Source of the DNA: JAWKWH01 sp040830725
Lineage (GTDB): Bacteria; Pseudomonadota; Alphaproteobacteria; Rhizobiales; Rhizobiaceae
Length of the DNA: 64,000 bases
Assembly (NCBI GenBank): GCA_040830725.1
Contig: JBFOMG010000010.1
Coordinates: forward strand, 62,001 to 126,000
Direction of reading: 5' to 3'
Made by a program: the position numbers and the translations under genes. Below the pieces are notes generated by a model that ran no database searches, was not told where the DNA came from, and saw nothing but the letters and a program-made list of their open reading frames with translations. This document shows, in pieces, positions 8,796 to 17,499 of this stretch (position 1 is its first letter; every line of letters begins with the position of its first letter).

Positions 8796-9471
8796 TCGAT
8801 TGCCTTATTTTCTCCAACCGCTTGATCTGGTTGCCAGCATCATCAAAATTTTCCGGCGCAAGCCATTTCTCGAACGCCTGCTTTGCTGCCGGCCATTCCT
8901 TGTCGATCATGGAAAACCAGGCGGTATCGCGGTTTTCGCCCTTGACGACGCTCAACTGCCGGAAAACACCTTCGGCTTGCATTCCGTAGCGCAGAGCGGC
9001 CCTTTTTGACGGCTCGTTGCGATTGTTGCATTTCCATTCAAAACGCCGATAGCCAAGCGTATCAAATACATACTTCGCAAACAGGAAAAACGCCTCCGTC
9101 GATGCGGGACGCCTCGAAATCAGCGGACCCCAGTAGATGTGGCCGGTCTCGATGACGCCATTGGCTTCATCAATGCGCATCAATGTCTGACGGCCGCCGA
9201 CCTTTCCGGTTTCCTTGTCGATGACGGCAAAATAGAGCGGATCCTCGCTTGCTTCCGCCTGTTCGAGCCAAGGCTGAAACGCCTGCCGCGTCGGCGGTGG
9301 ATATTCCGGCAACCAGCGGAAGCGCTGATCAGCGTCATCGCAGGTCGCCGCTTCAAACAGCCCATCTCCATGGAATGCCGCGTTGAATGGCTCCAGCCTG
9401 ACAAACCGGCCCTCAAGCGGTATTCGCTCCGGCCGGGGCCGTGCAGTCCAGTTTTTCAGGTCATCGGTCAT
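8782..9471 (-). CDS. GNAT N-acetyltransferase, RimJ/RimL-like
   Basis: 229 residues with the GNAT fold of the Acetyltransf_3 type: VRLEPF opening, a central region with IETGHIYWGP, and FEWKCNNRNEPSKRAALRYG, which carries the acetyl-CoA and helix motif. Family members acetylate amino groups of proteins or small molecules using acetyl-CoA. The substrate is unknown. It is divergent from an aminotransferase gene 70 bases away and overlaps a small membrane-protein gene downstream. Confidence 0.88.
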   Translation of the reverse strand: MTDDLKNWTARPRPERIPLEGRFVRLEPFNAAFHGDGLFEAATCDDADQRFRWLPEYPPPTRQAFQPWLEQAEASEDPLYFAVIDKETGKVGGRQTLMRIDEANGVIETGHIYWGPLISRRPASTEAFFLFAKYVFDTLGYRRFEWKCNNRNEPSKRAALRYGMQAEGVFRQLSVVKGENRDTAWFSMIDKEWPAAKQAFEKWLAPENFDDAGNQIKRLEKIRQSNGSQ

Positions 9472-9541
9472 TTAAAAACAGCAAGCATATTGCAATATCC
9501 GCTCATCCGAACCCATAACATGGTCAACCAATAGCGCCACA

Positions 9542-10726
9542 GTGGACCCTGTAATGATCCAGACCGTTTCAGCATTCGACCGGATTGGTGAAGAAAATGC
9601 CTTCGCCGTGTTGGCACGCGCCACAGAGCTTCAAAACCAGGGCCGGAACATCATCAATCTGGGTATCGGCCAGCCGGACTTCCAGACCCCCGTCCACATC
9701 GTTGAAGCGGCGATCAAGGCACTGCGCGACGGGCATCACGGCTATACGCCCGCAAACGGTATTCTGCCGCTGCGCGAAGCTGTCGCGCGTCGTGTGCTCT
9801 CCATGACCGAAACCGAAATCTCGCCTGACAACATCATGATAACACCGGGTGGCAAGCCGGGTATGTTCGGCGGCATTGTCATGTTTGGCGAACCCGGCAC
9901 CGAGATCATGTATCCCGACCCGGGATTTCCCATCTACCGTTCGCTGATTGAATATACGGGTGCGACCCCGGTCCCCATTCCGATGAGAGAAGAGAACGGA
10001 TTTGCGTTTTCGGCAGATGAAACGCTGTCACTGATCACGCCGAAAACCCGGCTGATCGTGGTCAACTCACCAGCCAATCCGACGGGTGGTGTGACACCGA
10101 AAGCCGAAATCGACAAACTGGTATCCGGTCTCGCCGATCATCCCGACATCGCGGTCATGTCCGACGAGATCTACGACATCATGACCTATGATGGTGAAGT
10201 TCACGCATCCCTGCTTGCCTATCCGGAGATCCGTGACCGGCTGATCGTGCTGAACGGATGGTCCAAGACCTGGGCGATGACCGGCTGGCGCATGGGCTGG
10301 TCGATCTGGCCCGACAATCTGATCGACAAGATGCGAAAGCTTGCGGTCAACTGCTGGTCCTGTGTCAATGCTCCGAGCCAATATGCCGGTATCGCCGCCA
10401 TCGACGGTCCCCAGGACGACGTGGCAAAAATGATGGAAGCCTTCGACCGCAGGCGCAATCTTGTCGTCAGGCGCGCCAATGATCTGCCGAAAGTATCCTG
10501 TACCGTGCCCAAAGGCGCCTTCTATGCCTTTGCCAATATCTCGGAAACCGGATGGAAGGCCAAGGAACTGGCCGCCGCACTGCTTGAGGATGCCGGTGTT
10601 GCGCTGATCGGCGGCCCGGATTTCGGCATTCTCGGCGAAGGTTATCTGCGCATATCCTACGCAAACAGTGAAGCGAACATCTCGAAGGCTCTCGACCGGT
10701 TCGGCGATTATCTGGCGACTCACTAA
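9542..10726 (+). CDS. class I/II pyridoxal-phosphate aminotransferase
   Basis: About 394 residues of the aspartate-aminotransferase fold. Visible motifs are NLGIGQPDF, NSPANPTGG, the DEIYD aspartate region and the PLP lysine in GWSKTWAMTGWRMGW. Substrate specificity cannot be assigned. The GTG at 9542 or ATG at 9554 may be the start; neither has a strong ribosome site, so the start is uncertain by four residues. A hairpin at 10776-10806 probably ends the transcript. Confidence 0.9.
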   Translation: MDPVMIQTVSAFDRIGEENAFAVLARATELQNQGRNIINLGIGQPDFQTPVHIVEAAIKALRDGHHGYTPANGILPLREAVARRVLSMTETEISPDNIMITPGGKPGMFGGIVMFGEPGTEIMYPDPGFPIYRSLIEYTGATPVPIPMREENGFAFSADETLSLITPKTRLIVVNSPANPTGGVTPKAEIDKLVSGLADHPDIAVMSDEIYDIMTYDGEVHASLLAYPEIRDRLIVLNGWSKTWAMTGWRMGWSIWPDNLIDKMRKLAVNCWSCVNAPSQYAGIAAIDGPQDDVAKMMEAFDRRRNLVVRRANDLPKVSCTVPKGAFYAFANISETGWKAKELAAALLEDAGVALIGGPDFGILGEGYLRISYANSEANISKALDRFGDYLATH

Positions 10727-10775
10727 TTAACGTTGATAGCCGGACGCAATTCCGTCGCGGTACCGGCATCGGCCA

Positions 10776-10806
10776 AGTTGACAAAGCCGTGCCGCACGGC
10801 TCAACT
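10776..10806 (+). terminator. candidate terminator hairpin after aminotransferase
   Basis: A 7-bp stem AGCCGTG/CACGGCT with a CCG loop is flanked by AGTTG/CAACT, which can extend the structure. There is no T-run, and it lies only 29 bases before the DUF924 start, so it may regulate rather than end transcription. Confidence 0.4.
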
Positions 10807-10834
10807 CCGCGGTCGACAACTGGAAGGATCACTG

Positions 10835-11386
10835 ATGAGCGAGAATTGGGTCAAGGACGTTCTGGCGTTTTGGTTTGAGGAACTGACATCCGAAGACTGG
10901 TTTAAGCAAAATGACGACGTTGACCGCACAATCACCGAGCGATTTGGTGATTTGTATCAGCGGCTGAAAACGAATCCGCCGGATTTGGCCAATGCAGATG
11001 CAGAAACCGTACTGGCAGCGATCATCGTGCTGGACCAATTCCCGCGCAACATGTTCCGCGGCAGCGCCGGTGCATTTGGTTCGGACAATATTGCAGTTGC
11101 ATTGTCCCGCGGCGCTGCCGATGCCGGCCTGGCGGCGAGCCTGAACGGCGACCAGGCAGTTTTCATGTATATGCCGTTCAGGCACTCCGAAACTTTGGCC
11201 GACCAGGAGCGCGGGGTCATGCTGTCTCGGGAGTTAGGGGGCGAAAACAATCTCAAATATGCCATCGAGCATCGTGACGTAATTGCGAAATTTGGCCGCT
11301 TCCCTCACCGCAACAAGGCGCTGGGCCGCGACAGCACTGCCGAAGAGCTTGAATATTTGGAGACCGCATCCGGCTACGGCCAGTAG
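10835..11386 (+). CDS. DUF924 family protein
   Basis: 183 residues. The DUF924 signature LDQFPRNMFRGS and the PFRHSE motif are present, with a helical, TPR-like build. The family is widespread with no proven function. The ATG at 10835 has GGAAGGATC upstream; a longer frame from 10733 has no family support. It lies between an aminotransferase and a FadD-like ligase, but no functional link is evident. Confidence 0.87.
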   Translation: MSENWVKDVLAFWFEELTSEDWFKQNDDVDRTITERFGDLYQRLKTNPPDLANADAETVLAAIIVLDQFPRNMFRGSAGAFGSDNIAVALSRGAADAGLAASLNGDQAVFMYMPFRHSETLADQERGVMLSRELGGENNLKYAIEHRDVIAKFGRFPHRNKALGRDSTAEELEYLETASGYGQ

Positions 11387-11523
11387 TATTCGTAACAAAA
11401 TGGCGGGCGCGACGCTGCGGCAGGTTTTGTTCACTTGCCTTGGCAGGGTGGTCAATCGTAAATTCGACAACAACGGTCGAAGCAGTACCGCTTGATGGCT
11501 GTACCGCGTTCAAGGAGGATGAT

Positions 11524-13296
11524 GTGGCCAAGGCAACCAGCACTACAGGAAAATCACCGAAGACTGCGGCTAAACCAGGTGCGAAAAGTTCAACGTCGAA
11601 ATCTGCCGGGAAGAGCGGATCGCGGGCAAAAAGCAATCCAAAACCCTGGCTGGCCAATTATCCGGAAGTGGTGGCGCACGAGATCGGCGAGCCGCAATAC
11701 ACCTCGATCGGCGAGTTGATGGAGGGCGCCTGCCGGCAGTTCGCAGACAGGTCTGCGTTCACCTGCATGGGCAAGACGCTGACATTCGAGGAAATCGATG
11801 CGATGTCGTCGAAATTCGCCGCTTTTCTGCAATCCAAAGGGCTGGAGAAGGGTGCGCGCGTGGCGATCATGATGCCCAACGTGTTGCAATATCCGATCGT
11901 CATGATGGCGGTGCTCAGGGCCGGCTATACGGTCGTCAATGTCAATCCGCTCTACACAGCCCGTGAACTGGAGCACCAGCTGACAGATTCTGGTGCAGAA
12001 GCGATCGTAATCCTCGAAAACTTCGCTTCCACATTGCAGGCAGTTGTCGCCAAGACCGGTGTCAAACATGTCGTTGTGGCGACCATGGGCGATCTGATGG
12101 GGCTGAAAGGCGCAATCGTCAATTTTGTCGTGCGACGGGTCCGGAAAATGGTGCCGGCTTGGTCACTGCCAGGCCATACCCGCTTCAATGATGCGCTTTC
12201 GGCCGGCTCCGTTTCAAAGGCTCAGCCGGTAGAGGTTGGCCTCGATGATGTGGCATTTCTTCAATATACCGGCGGCACAACCGGCGTTTCGAAGGGGGCG
12301 ACCCTTCTTCACCGCAACGTCTTGGCCAATGTGTCGCAAAACGCCTCGTGGCTGCAAGGCGCCTATGTGAACCATCCGAAACCCGACCGGATGACCTTTA
12401 TCTGCGCGCTGCCGCTTTATCACATCTTCGCGCTGACGGTGAACGCACTGATGGGCATGCAACAGGGCGCGCACAACATCCTGATTCCCAATCCCCGGGA
12501 CATTCCGGCATTCGCGGCTGAGCTGAAAAAATACCAGTTCCACGTTTTTCCTGGCCTGAATACGCTGTTCAACGCGTTGCTCAACAATGAGGATTTCCAG
12601 AAGCTCGATTTTTCCAACCTGCTGCTCACGCTGGGTGGCGGAATGGCGGTTCAGGCGCCCGTCGCGGAGCGCTGGAAGGCGCTGACGGGCTGCAGCATCT
12701 CCGAAGGGTATGGGCTGTCCGAAACATCACCCGTGGCAACGGCTAATCGCTTCGATGCCGATTTCACCGGCACCATCGGCCTGCCGGTGCCATCGACGGA
12801 GATCGCCATCCGCGACGAAGATGGCAAGGACTTGCCAATCGACGAAGTCGGTGAAATATGCATCCGCGGACCACAGGTCATGGCCGGCTATTGGAACCGC
12901 CCGGAAGAGACCGCCAAGGTGATGACCAAGGATGGCTATTTCAAATCCGGCGACATGGGCTTCATGAACAAGGATGGCTACGTCAAGATCGTCGACCGCA
13001 AGAAAGACATGATCCTCGTCTCCGGCTTCAACGTCTATCCAAACGAGATCGAGGATGTTGTCGCAGGTCACGAAGGGGTGCTCGAAGCTGCCGCCATCGG
13101 TGTACCGGACGAACATTCTGGCGAAGTCCCGAAACTGTTCGTGGTCAAGAAGGATCCGGCACTGACCGAGGATGATGTGATCGCTTACTGCAAGGAAAAC
13201 CTGACCGGATACAAGCGGCCAAAACATATCGAGTTCCGCGACGAACTGCCGAAAACCAATGTCGGCAAGATCTTGCGCCGCGAACTGCGCGACTGA
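11524..13296 (+). CDS. fadD: long-chain acyl-CoA ligase, FadD-like, with basic N-terminal tail
   Basis: A 590-residue adenylate-forming enzyme that activates fatty acids to acyl-CoA. The AMP-binding signature is YTGGTTGVSKGATLLHRN; further motifs are EGYGLSETSP, FKSGDMGFM and the catalytic Lys region KTNVGKILRREL. The GTG at 11524 has AGGAGG 5 bases upstream and is the likely start. Residues 1-45 are a Lys/Ser/Ala/Gly-rich, low-complexity tail (KTAAKPGAKSSTSKSAGKSG) not normal for FadD, possibly a membrane or nucleic-acid contact. A strong terminator follows at 13324. Confidence 0.9.
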   Translation: MAKATSTTGKSPKTAAKPGAKSSTSKSAGKSGSRAKSNPKPWLANYPEVVAHEIGEPQYTSIGELMEGACRQFADRSAFTCMGKTLTFEEIDAMSSKFAAFLQSKGLEKGARVAIMMPNVLQYPIVMMAVLRAGYTVVNVNPLYTARELEHQLTDSGAEAIVILENFASTLQAVVAKTGVKHVVVATMGDLMGLKGAIVNFVVRRVRKMVPAWSLPGHTRFNDALSAGSVSKAQPVEVGLDDVAFLQYTGGTTGVSKGATLLHRNVLANVSQNASWLQGAYVNHPKPDRMTFICALPLYHIFALTVNALMGMQQGAHNILIPNPRDIPAFAAELKKYQFHVFPGLNTLFNALLNNEDFQKLDFSNLLLTLGGGMAVQAPVAERWKALTGCSISEGYGLSETSPVATANRFDADFTGTIGLPVPSTEIAIRDEDGKDLPIDEVGEICIRGPQVMAGYWNRPEETAKVMTKDGYFKSGDMGFMNKDGYVKIVDRKKDMILVSGFNVYPNEIEDVVAGHEGVLEAAAIGVPDEHSGEVPKLFVVKKDPALTEDDVIAYCKENLTGYKRPKHIEFRDELPKTNVGKILRRELRD

Positions 13297-13323
13297 CAAG
13301 TCGAGCGAGAAAAAGATAATCGC

Positions 13324-13351
13324 AAGGGGCGCCCTCGAAGGGGCGCCCCTT
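13324..13351. terminator. bidirectional intrinsic terminator
   Basis: A perfect 11-bp stem, AAGGGGCGCCC/GGGCGCCCCTT, with a TCGAAG loop, lies between the convergent FadD and SRPBCC genes. A short T-tract is present on both strands. Confidence 0.8.
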
Positions 13352-13361
13352 TCACGTGAAA

Positions 13362-13832
13362 CTATGCAGCCAGCTTCAGCTTCGGCTCACCTTCAACAAA
13401 TGCCTTGTTGCCGTCCATCAGCTTTCCAAGCAGGTGACGGAATTGCCGCTTCATCATCGGCGCCATCAATTTGCCGATCAGTCCGTATTTCAGCTCAAAC
13501 GTCATAGTGAAAGTCACCTTGCTTTTATCGAAGCCGGCAGCTTCAATATCAATTGCCGCGATCGCCTTCTTCAGGGGAATTGTCCCGTTATAGATATCGA
13601 CCACCATGCGGCGTTGCGGTACATATTCGGTGATGCGTTCCTGGATGTAGTTCTTGCCGTCCTTCAAATCGCATTGACGGGTGGCGCCGAGCCCGGTCTT
13701 GCGGCTGCCGGGCAGCAAAAACGACTTGTTCAAATTGGGATTGAAAACATCGATCGAGCCAAAATCGTCCCATGAGTTCCACACGCGCTCAACCGGCGCT
13801 TCGATGATTCTGCTGAGTTTTACTTCTGCCAT
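13362..13832 (-). CDS. SRPBCC family protein (polyketide cyclase/dehydrase-like)
   Basis: 156 residues with the START-like opening VKLSRIIEAPVERVWNSWDD, a beta-rich middle and a C-terminal helix. This fold binds hydrophobic ligands in a helix-grip cavity; catalytic roles vary. No ligand can be assigned. It ends convergent to FadD at a shared terminator and is divergent from a LysR gene about 296 bases away, which may regulate it. Confidence 0.85.
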   Translation of the reverse strand: MAEVKLSRIIEAPVERVWNSWDDFGSIDVFNPNLNKSFLLPGSRKTGLGATRQCDLKDGKNYIQERITEYVPQRRMVVDIYNGTIPLKKAIAAIDIEAAGFDKSKVTFTMTFELKYGLIGKLMAPMMKRQFRHLLGKLMDGNKAFVEGEPKLKLAA

Positions 13833-14128
13833 TTTGTCTGTCTCCTAGAAGGGTCAAATAAGCGCGCATTCAAACCGGCAAGGTTGGGCAGCAGGCGGGT
13901 TTGCACGGTGCCATTTTCGCGCGGTCCAAGCGGATCGAGCGACGCGCCAAAACCGCTCCTTGCGGCTGATCCGATGATCGTTCGCACCGCCTGCCGTTTT
14001 GATCCGGTCCAACAATTTCATTCCTCCGTCTGTCTGGACAACCATCAAGATAGGCGTATTGTTATTGTTTCATAGATACCAAGATGGATACATTACGGAT
14101 CATATTTGTTCCGGTTATGGTGACGCAG
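13833..14128. other. divergent intergenic region (SRPBCC/LysR)
   Basis: 296 bases between divergent starts. No convincing reading frame was seen: the short frames at 13854-14075 lack ribosome sites and recognisable sequence. It probably carries both promoters, with an A/T-rich stretch near 14050-14075. No clear LysR box was identified. Confidence 0.5.
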
Positions 14129-15034
14129 ATGCATCATTCAGATACCGATTCCTGGGCCGACCTGCCCTATTTCCTGGCAATTGCCCGAACCGGGTCATTG
14201 CGCGCGGCAGCCGAGAATTTGGGCTCAAATCACGCCACTGTGCGCAGGCGCCTGGGGGCGCTGGAAGCCTGTTTTGGCGCAAAGCTGTTTGAGCGATCCA
14301 CCGACGGTTTCAAACTGACTCCCGCAGGCCATGAAATCCTTCCGCGTGCCGAAGCTGCAGAACGGGAAATCCTCTCGGCCCGCAGGCAATTGACGGGACT
14401 GGACGGTGAGGCCGCCGGTTTGGTGCGCGTGTCGGTACCGCCTTCACTCGGTTACGACATTTTGGCTCCCTTGTTCGCCGAGTTCTCCGCTGCCAATCCG
14501 CAAATCGACATAGCCGTGGACATGACAAACCAGTTTCAGGATCTGGGCCGGCACGAGACGGACGTGTCGGTGCGCGTTGCCTACGAGGTCAGCGACAATG
14601 TCGTCGGCAGACGCGTGGTCACCTATGCGAAAGGTATCTACGCGTCAAAGAAATACATAGAGGAAAACAGACGCGGCTTCGATGAACGCGGCAAGGGTCT
14701 GTACTGGATTGGCTGGGGCGACAGCGATCCGAACCCCGATTGGGTGCGCAATTCTCCGTTTCCCAAAGCCACGCTTCGCCACACCATCCGCGAGGGAAGT
14801 CTGCATCTGCCGCTCGTTCGGGAGGGAATGGGAATGAGCTACCTTCCCTGTTTCGCGGCGTCACAACATCCCGAACTCCAGCTCGCGCCGGGAACCGCCG
14901 CCGCATTGGATCGCAGCATCTGGCTGCTCCTGCACGCCGATTTGAGGCGTACCACGAGGGTCAGGCTGCTGGTCGATTTTCTGGCGCTTCGGATACGGCA
15001 AAACAAAGCATTGTTTCTGGGACCGCTGTCGTGA
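14129..15034 (+). CDS. LysR family transcriptional regulator
   Basis: About 301 residues. A winged helix-turn-helix (WADLPYFLAIARTGSLRAAA, then SNHATVRRRLGALEACFG) precedes a co-inducer domain. The ATG at 14129 gives the usual N-terminal length; an in-frame ATG at 14084 would add 15 residues. It diverges from the SRPBCC gene and is convergent with a HAD phosphatase. The target and effector are not known. Confidence 0.88.
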   Translation: MHHSDTDSWADLPYFLAIARTGSLRAAAENLGSNHATVRRRLGALEACFGAKLFERSTDGFKLTPAGHEILPRAEAAEREILSARRQLTGLDGEAAGLVRVSVPPSLGYDILAPLFAEFSAANPQIDIAVDMTNQFQDLGRHETDVSVRVAYEVSDNVVGRRVVTYAKGIYASKKYIEENRRGFDERGKGLYWIGWGDSDPNPDWVRNSPFPKATLRHTIREGSLHLPLVREGMGMSYLPCFAASQHPELQLAPGTAAALDRSIWLLLHADLRRTTRVRLLVDFLALRIRQNKALFLGPLS

Positions 15035-15049
15035 GAACAATCTTCTCAC
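15031..15049. terminator. candidate terminator hairpin between convergent genes
   Basis: A perfect 7-bp stem GTGAGAA/TTCTCAC with a CAATC loop overlaps the LysR stop codon, just before the convergent HAD gene end. No T-run is seen. Confidence 0.4.
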
Positions 15050-15053
15050 TGCA

Positions 15054-15767
15054 TCATTGATCGCCTGGCGCAAGATGTTCCGGCAATTCCGCCACCGAAC
15101 CGATGATTATGTCGGCAAGCGGCTCCAGGTCAGCCCTCGTGCCATTGCCGCTCAGAACGCCGACGGACAACCCGGCACCCGCGGCGCGCGCAGCCTCCAG
15201 GTCGTGCGTATTGTCGCCAACCATCGCCAGTTCACCCGCACTTATACCGACCGTGTCGGCAAATGCGTGTATGACATCAGGCGCCGGTTTGGGATTTGCC
15301 ACCGCGTCATATCCATAGGCAGCGTCAAACATGTGCGCCATGCCCAGTGCGAGCAGCGTCGCTTCGGCGCCGGAAGTAGCGTCATTTGTGGCTACCCCCA
15401 ATCGGAAACCGCCAGCATACAGCCGCCCCAGCGCCTCGACCACTCCGGGCAGCGGAACCGCACTGTCTCGACCAACAAGTGCTGCTTTCCTGTCAGCTTG
15501 CTCTGTGAGTAACCGCTGCTCTTCCGGTGGCGCCATCGGATACATTATCGCGATGATGTCGGCACTGGTCCCCGCGGCAACTGCCGAACCAGACCGGAAT
15601 GTCTCGCTGACATGGTCAAACCCGGCCGCTTCAAGCAGTTCGCTTGCGCGTTCTCCGGCACCTCCGGCAGCATGGAAGGCGATTTCGCGTACGAAATTCA
15701 ACCAGGTGGCGTTGAAATCCAGCAGCGTTCCGTCCTTGTCAAACAGGATTGCCCGGATCTTAGCCAT
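15054..15767 (-). CDS. HAD-family hydrolase, phosphoglycolate-phosphatase-like
   Basis: A 237-residue HAD phosphatase. The nucleophile motif is FDKDGTLLDF at the N-terminus, motif II is VATNDATSGAE, the Lys lies in ANPKPAPDV, and the metal site is VGDNTHDLEAARAAG. The cap domain is helical. It may act on phosphoglycolate or another small phosphate ester. The ATG at 15767 puts the DxD motif at residue 9; an earlier in-frame ATG at 15791 is possible. Confidence 0.88.
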   Translation of the reverse strand: MAKIRAILFDKDGTLLDFNATWLNFVREIAFHAAGGAGERASELLEAAGFDHVSETFRSGSAVAAGTSADIIAIMYPMAPPEEQRLLTEQADRKAALVGRDSAVPLPGVVEALGRLYAGGFRLGVATNDATSGAEATLLALGMAHMFDAAYGYDAVANPKPAPDVIHAFADTVGISAGELAMVGDNTHDLEAARAAGAGLSVGVLSGNGTRADLEPLADIIIGSVAELPEHLAPGDQ

Positions 15768-15860
15768 CACCTGTGCCCGCTTTGAATTCATCTGGCGCAT
15801 ACCACAACCTGAATGTTGCGCAACCATGAAATAAACCACACGACCGGCCTGGCAAACAGA

Positions 15861-15884
15861 AAGGGCCCACCTGAGCGGGCCCTT
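15861..15884 (-). terminator. intrinsic terminator of the P460-domain gene
   Basis: An 8-bp stem AAGGGCCC/GGGCCCTT with an 8-base loop is followed on the minus strand by TTTCTG. It lies about 28 bases past the stop of the gene at 15912-17327. Confidence 0.7.
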
Positions 15885-15911
15885 CTGGTTGTTGCCTGGA
15901 CGGTTGAGGAG

Positions 15912-17327
15912 CTATTTGGCGCGAACGTCTTCCGGCAGGAAGAACAGATAGTCAGCATCTTCCGCGCCTTGGTGACATTCATGGCAGAAGCCCATTGCAC
16001 TGCTGTTCGGCCCGTTGGTCACGCCGGCGGTTACACCACCTGGCATAATCATCGCGTAGCGCCAGTTGGCCGTATCGGCATTAAAGTCGTTCACCATCTT
16101 TTCCATGATGAACAGTGGCCCGATGGACGCCTGTCCCTTGGCACTAACGGTGAAACTCGGTTTGGCCACCGTCGTACCGGTTGGTGCCGTGCCAATATCC
16201 TCATACTTGGCGTAGGCGGCAGCGCCAATCTTGTTGACGTAGTTCAGTACAAACCGGTTGCCATGGGTTCCGCTTGGATAGGCATGGGTCGTCACACTTC
16301 CAAAGCCTTCCCACTTGTTGACCGCCCAGTGCTCACCACCTTTATAAGCGCCGGCCATTTGCGGCTTCACACAGTCATAAAGCGCCGAAACCTCTTCAGC
16401 GGTCAGTTCCAGGTCGTCCGGATCAGCCGCAGCACTTGCCGCGCAGGGATTGCATGGGTTGCATGGATTACATGCGCCGCATGCAGCCGCAGCACAGGGG
16501 TTGCACGGGTTGCATGGATTCTTCGCTGCACACGGGTTGCAGGGGTTACATGCTCCGCAGGCCGCCTTCGCTGCGCACGGGTTGCAAGGATTGCACGCGC
16601 CGCAGGCCGCATTCGCCGCACACGGGTTACAAGGATTGCACGCTCCGCAGGCCGCCTTCGCCGCACACGGGTTGCAAGGATTGCACGCTCCACAGGCCGC
16701 CTTCGCCGCACACGGGTTGCAAGGATTGCACGCTCCACAGGCCGCCTTCGCCGCACACGGGTTGCAAGGATTGCACGCGCCGCAAGCTGCATTTGCTGCA
16801 CACGGATTGCACGCGCCGCATGCCGATGCATTCCAAAGACGCGGAACATAACATTCTGTCGCGCCTGCACCTGCGCTCGCTGCACAGGGATTGCACGGAT
16901 TACAGGCGCCGCATGCAGCTGCAGCACAAGGATTGCAGGGGTTACAAGCACCACAAGCCGCCTTGGCCGCACATGGATTACAAGGATTGCAGGCGCCGCA
17001 TGCAGCTGCAGCACAAGGATTACAGGGGTTACAAGCACCACAAGCCGCCTTGGCCGCACAGGGATTGCACGGATTACAGGCACCGCATGCAGCTGCAGCA
17101 CAAGGATTGCACGCACCGCAAGCTGCTTTCGCAGCACAGGGATTACAGGCGCCGCAAGCTGAAGCGGCGCAGGGGTTTTTCGCTGCGCAGGGATTTTCAG
17201 CGGCACAGCTTGCGACACTTGGCGTTGTCATTGTGGTGACCGCAAGCAGCGAAACGCCACCGGCCACACCCAGCGCCAAGGGCGCGATGGCGACTGTTGT
17301 CAATAATTTGTTTTTTAGCACCGCCAT
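15912..17327 (-). CDS. secreted Cys-rich repeat protein with C-terminal cytochrome P460 domain
   Basis: 471 residues in three parts. Residues 1-40 are an export signal ending SVAS before Cys41; that VASC sequence resembles a lipobox, but its position after a polar TTMTTPS stretch leaves lipoprotein status open. Residues 41-295 are a low-complexity repeat of 15 CGAC-NPC units joined by AAK/AAA/AAN, about 65 cysteines, broken once by an 18-residue insert with TECYVPRLWN. Residues 320-471 match cytochrome P460: WEGFGS, HGNRFVLNYVN, GPLFIMEKM, WRYAMIMP and a CHECH heme motif at 448-452. P460 proteins bind c-type heme with a Lys cross-link and oxidise hydroxylamine or NO. The Cys repeat may bind metal. 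The ATG at 17327 has AGGAGG; 48 residues upstream in frame are rejected. Confidence 0.9.
   Translation of the reverse strand: MAVLKNKLLTTVAIAPLALGVAGGVSLLAVTTMTTPSVASCAAENPCAAKNPCAASACGACNPCAAKAACGACNPCAAAACGACNPCNPCAAKAACGACNPCNPCAAAACGACNPCNPCAAKAACGACNPCNPCAAAACGACNPCNPCAASAGAGATECYVPRLWNASACGACNPCAANAACGACNPCNPCAAKAACGACNPCNPCAAKAACGACNPCNPCAAKAACGACNPCNPCAANAACGACNPCNPCAAKAACGACNPCNPCAAKNPCNPCNPCAAAACGACNPCNPCNPCAASAAADPDDLELTAEEVSALYDCVKPQMAGAYKGGEHWAVNKWEGFGSVTTHAYPSGTHGNRFVLNYVNKIGAAAYAKYEDIGTAPTGTTVAKPSFTVSAKGQASIGPLFIMEKMVNDFNADTANWRYAMIMPGGVTAGVTNGPNSSAMGFCHECHQGAEDADYLFFLPEDVRAK
16443..17207 (-). repeat. in-frame tandem repeat encoding CGAC-NPC units
   Basis: About 765 bases made of 15 degenerate units of roughly 36-48 bases, each coding for A(A)CGACNPC(NPC)AA[K/A/N/S]. 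Unit lengths keep the reading frame and the cysteine positions are invariant while third bases vary, which indicates selection on the protein rather than recent slippage alone. Confidence 0.9.
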
Positions 17328-17499
17328 GAATTCCTCCTCTGGCACAGGATCTTCCCATCTTTTTTGGTTCGTCCACACTAAATGGTCGAAGCGCAATGCC
17401 GAATCACGATCGGTTCGCTCCCGGTCACAACTCGGTGAGCGCCTCTTGAACAGGCAAAACCGGTTCGGCAACGATGTCGGATGATTTGGTTCGGTATGA

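Noticed and set aside
16443..17207. CRISPR-like array
   Set aside because: The repeats are in-frame, variable in unit length and have no unique spacers; the sequence codes for a repeat protein.
15813..17239. Long plus-strand frames and minus-strand alternative frames across the Cys-repeat region
   Set aside because: They arise because the tandem repeat keeps all frames open. Only the minus-strand frame at 15912-17327 has a ribosome site, a signal peptide and a recognisable heme domain.
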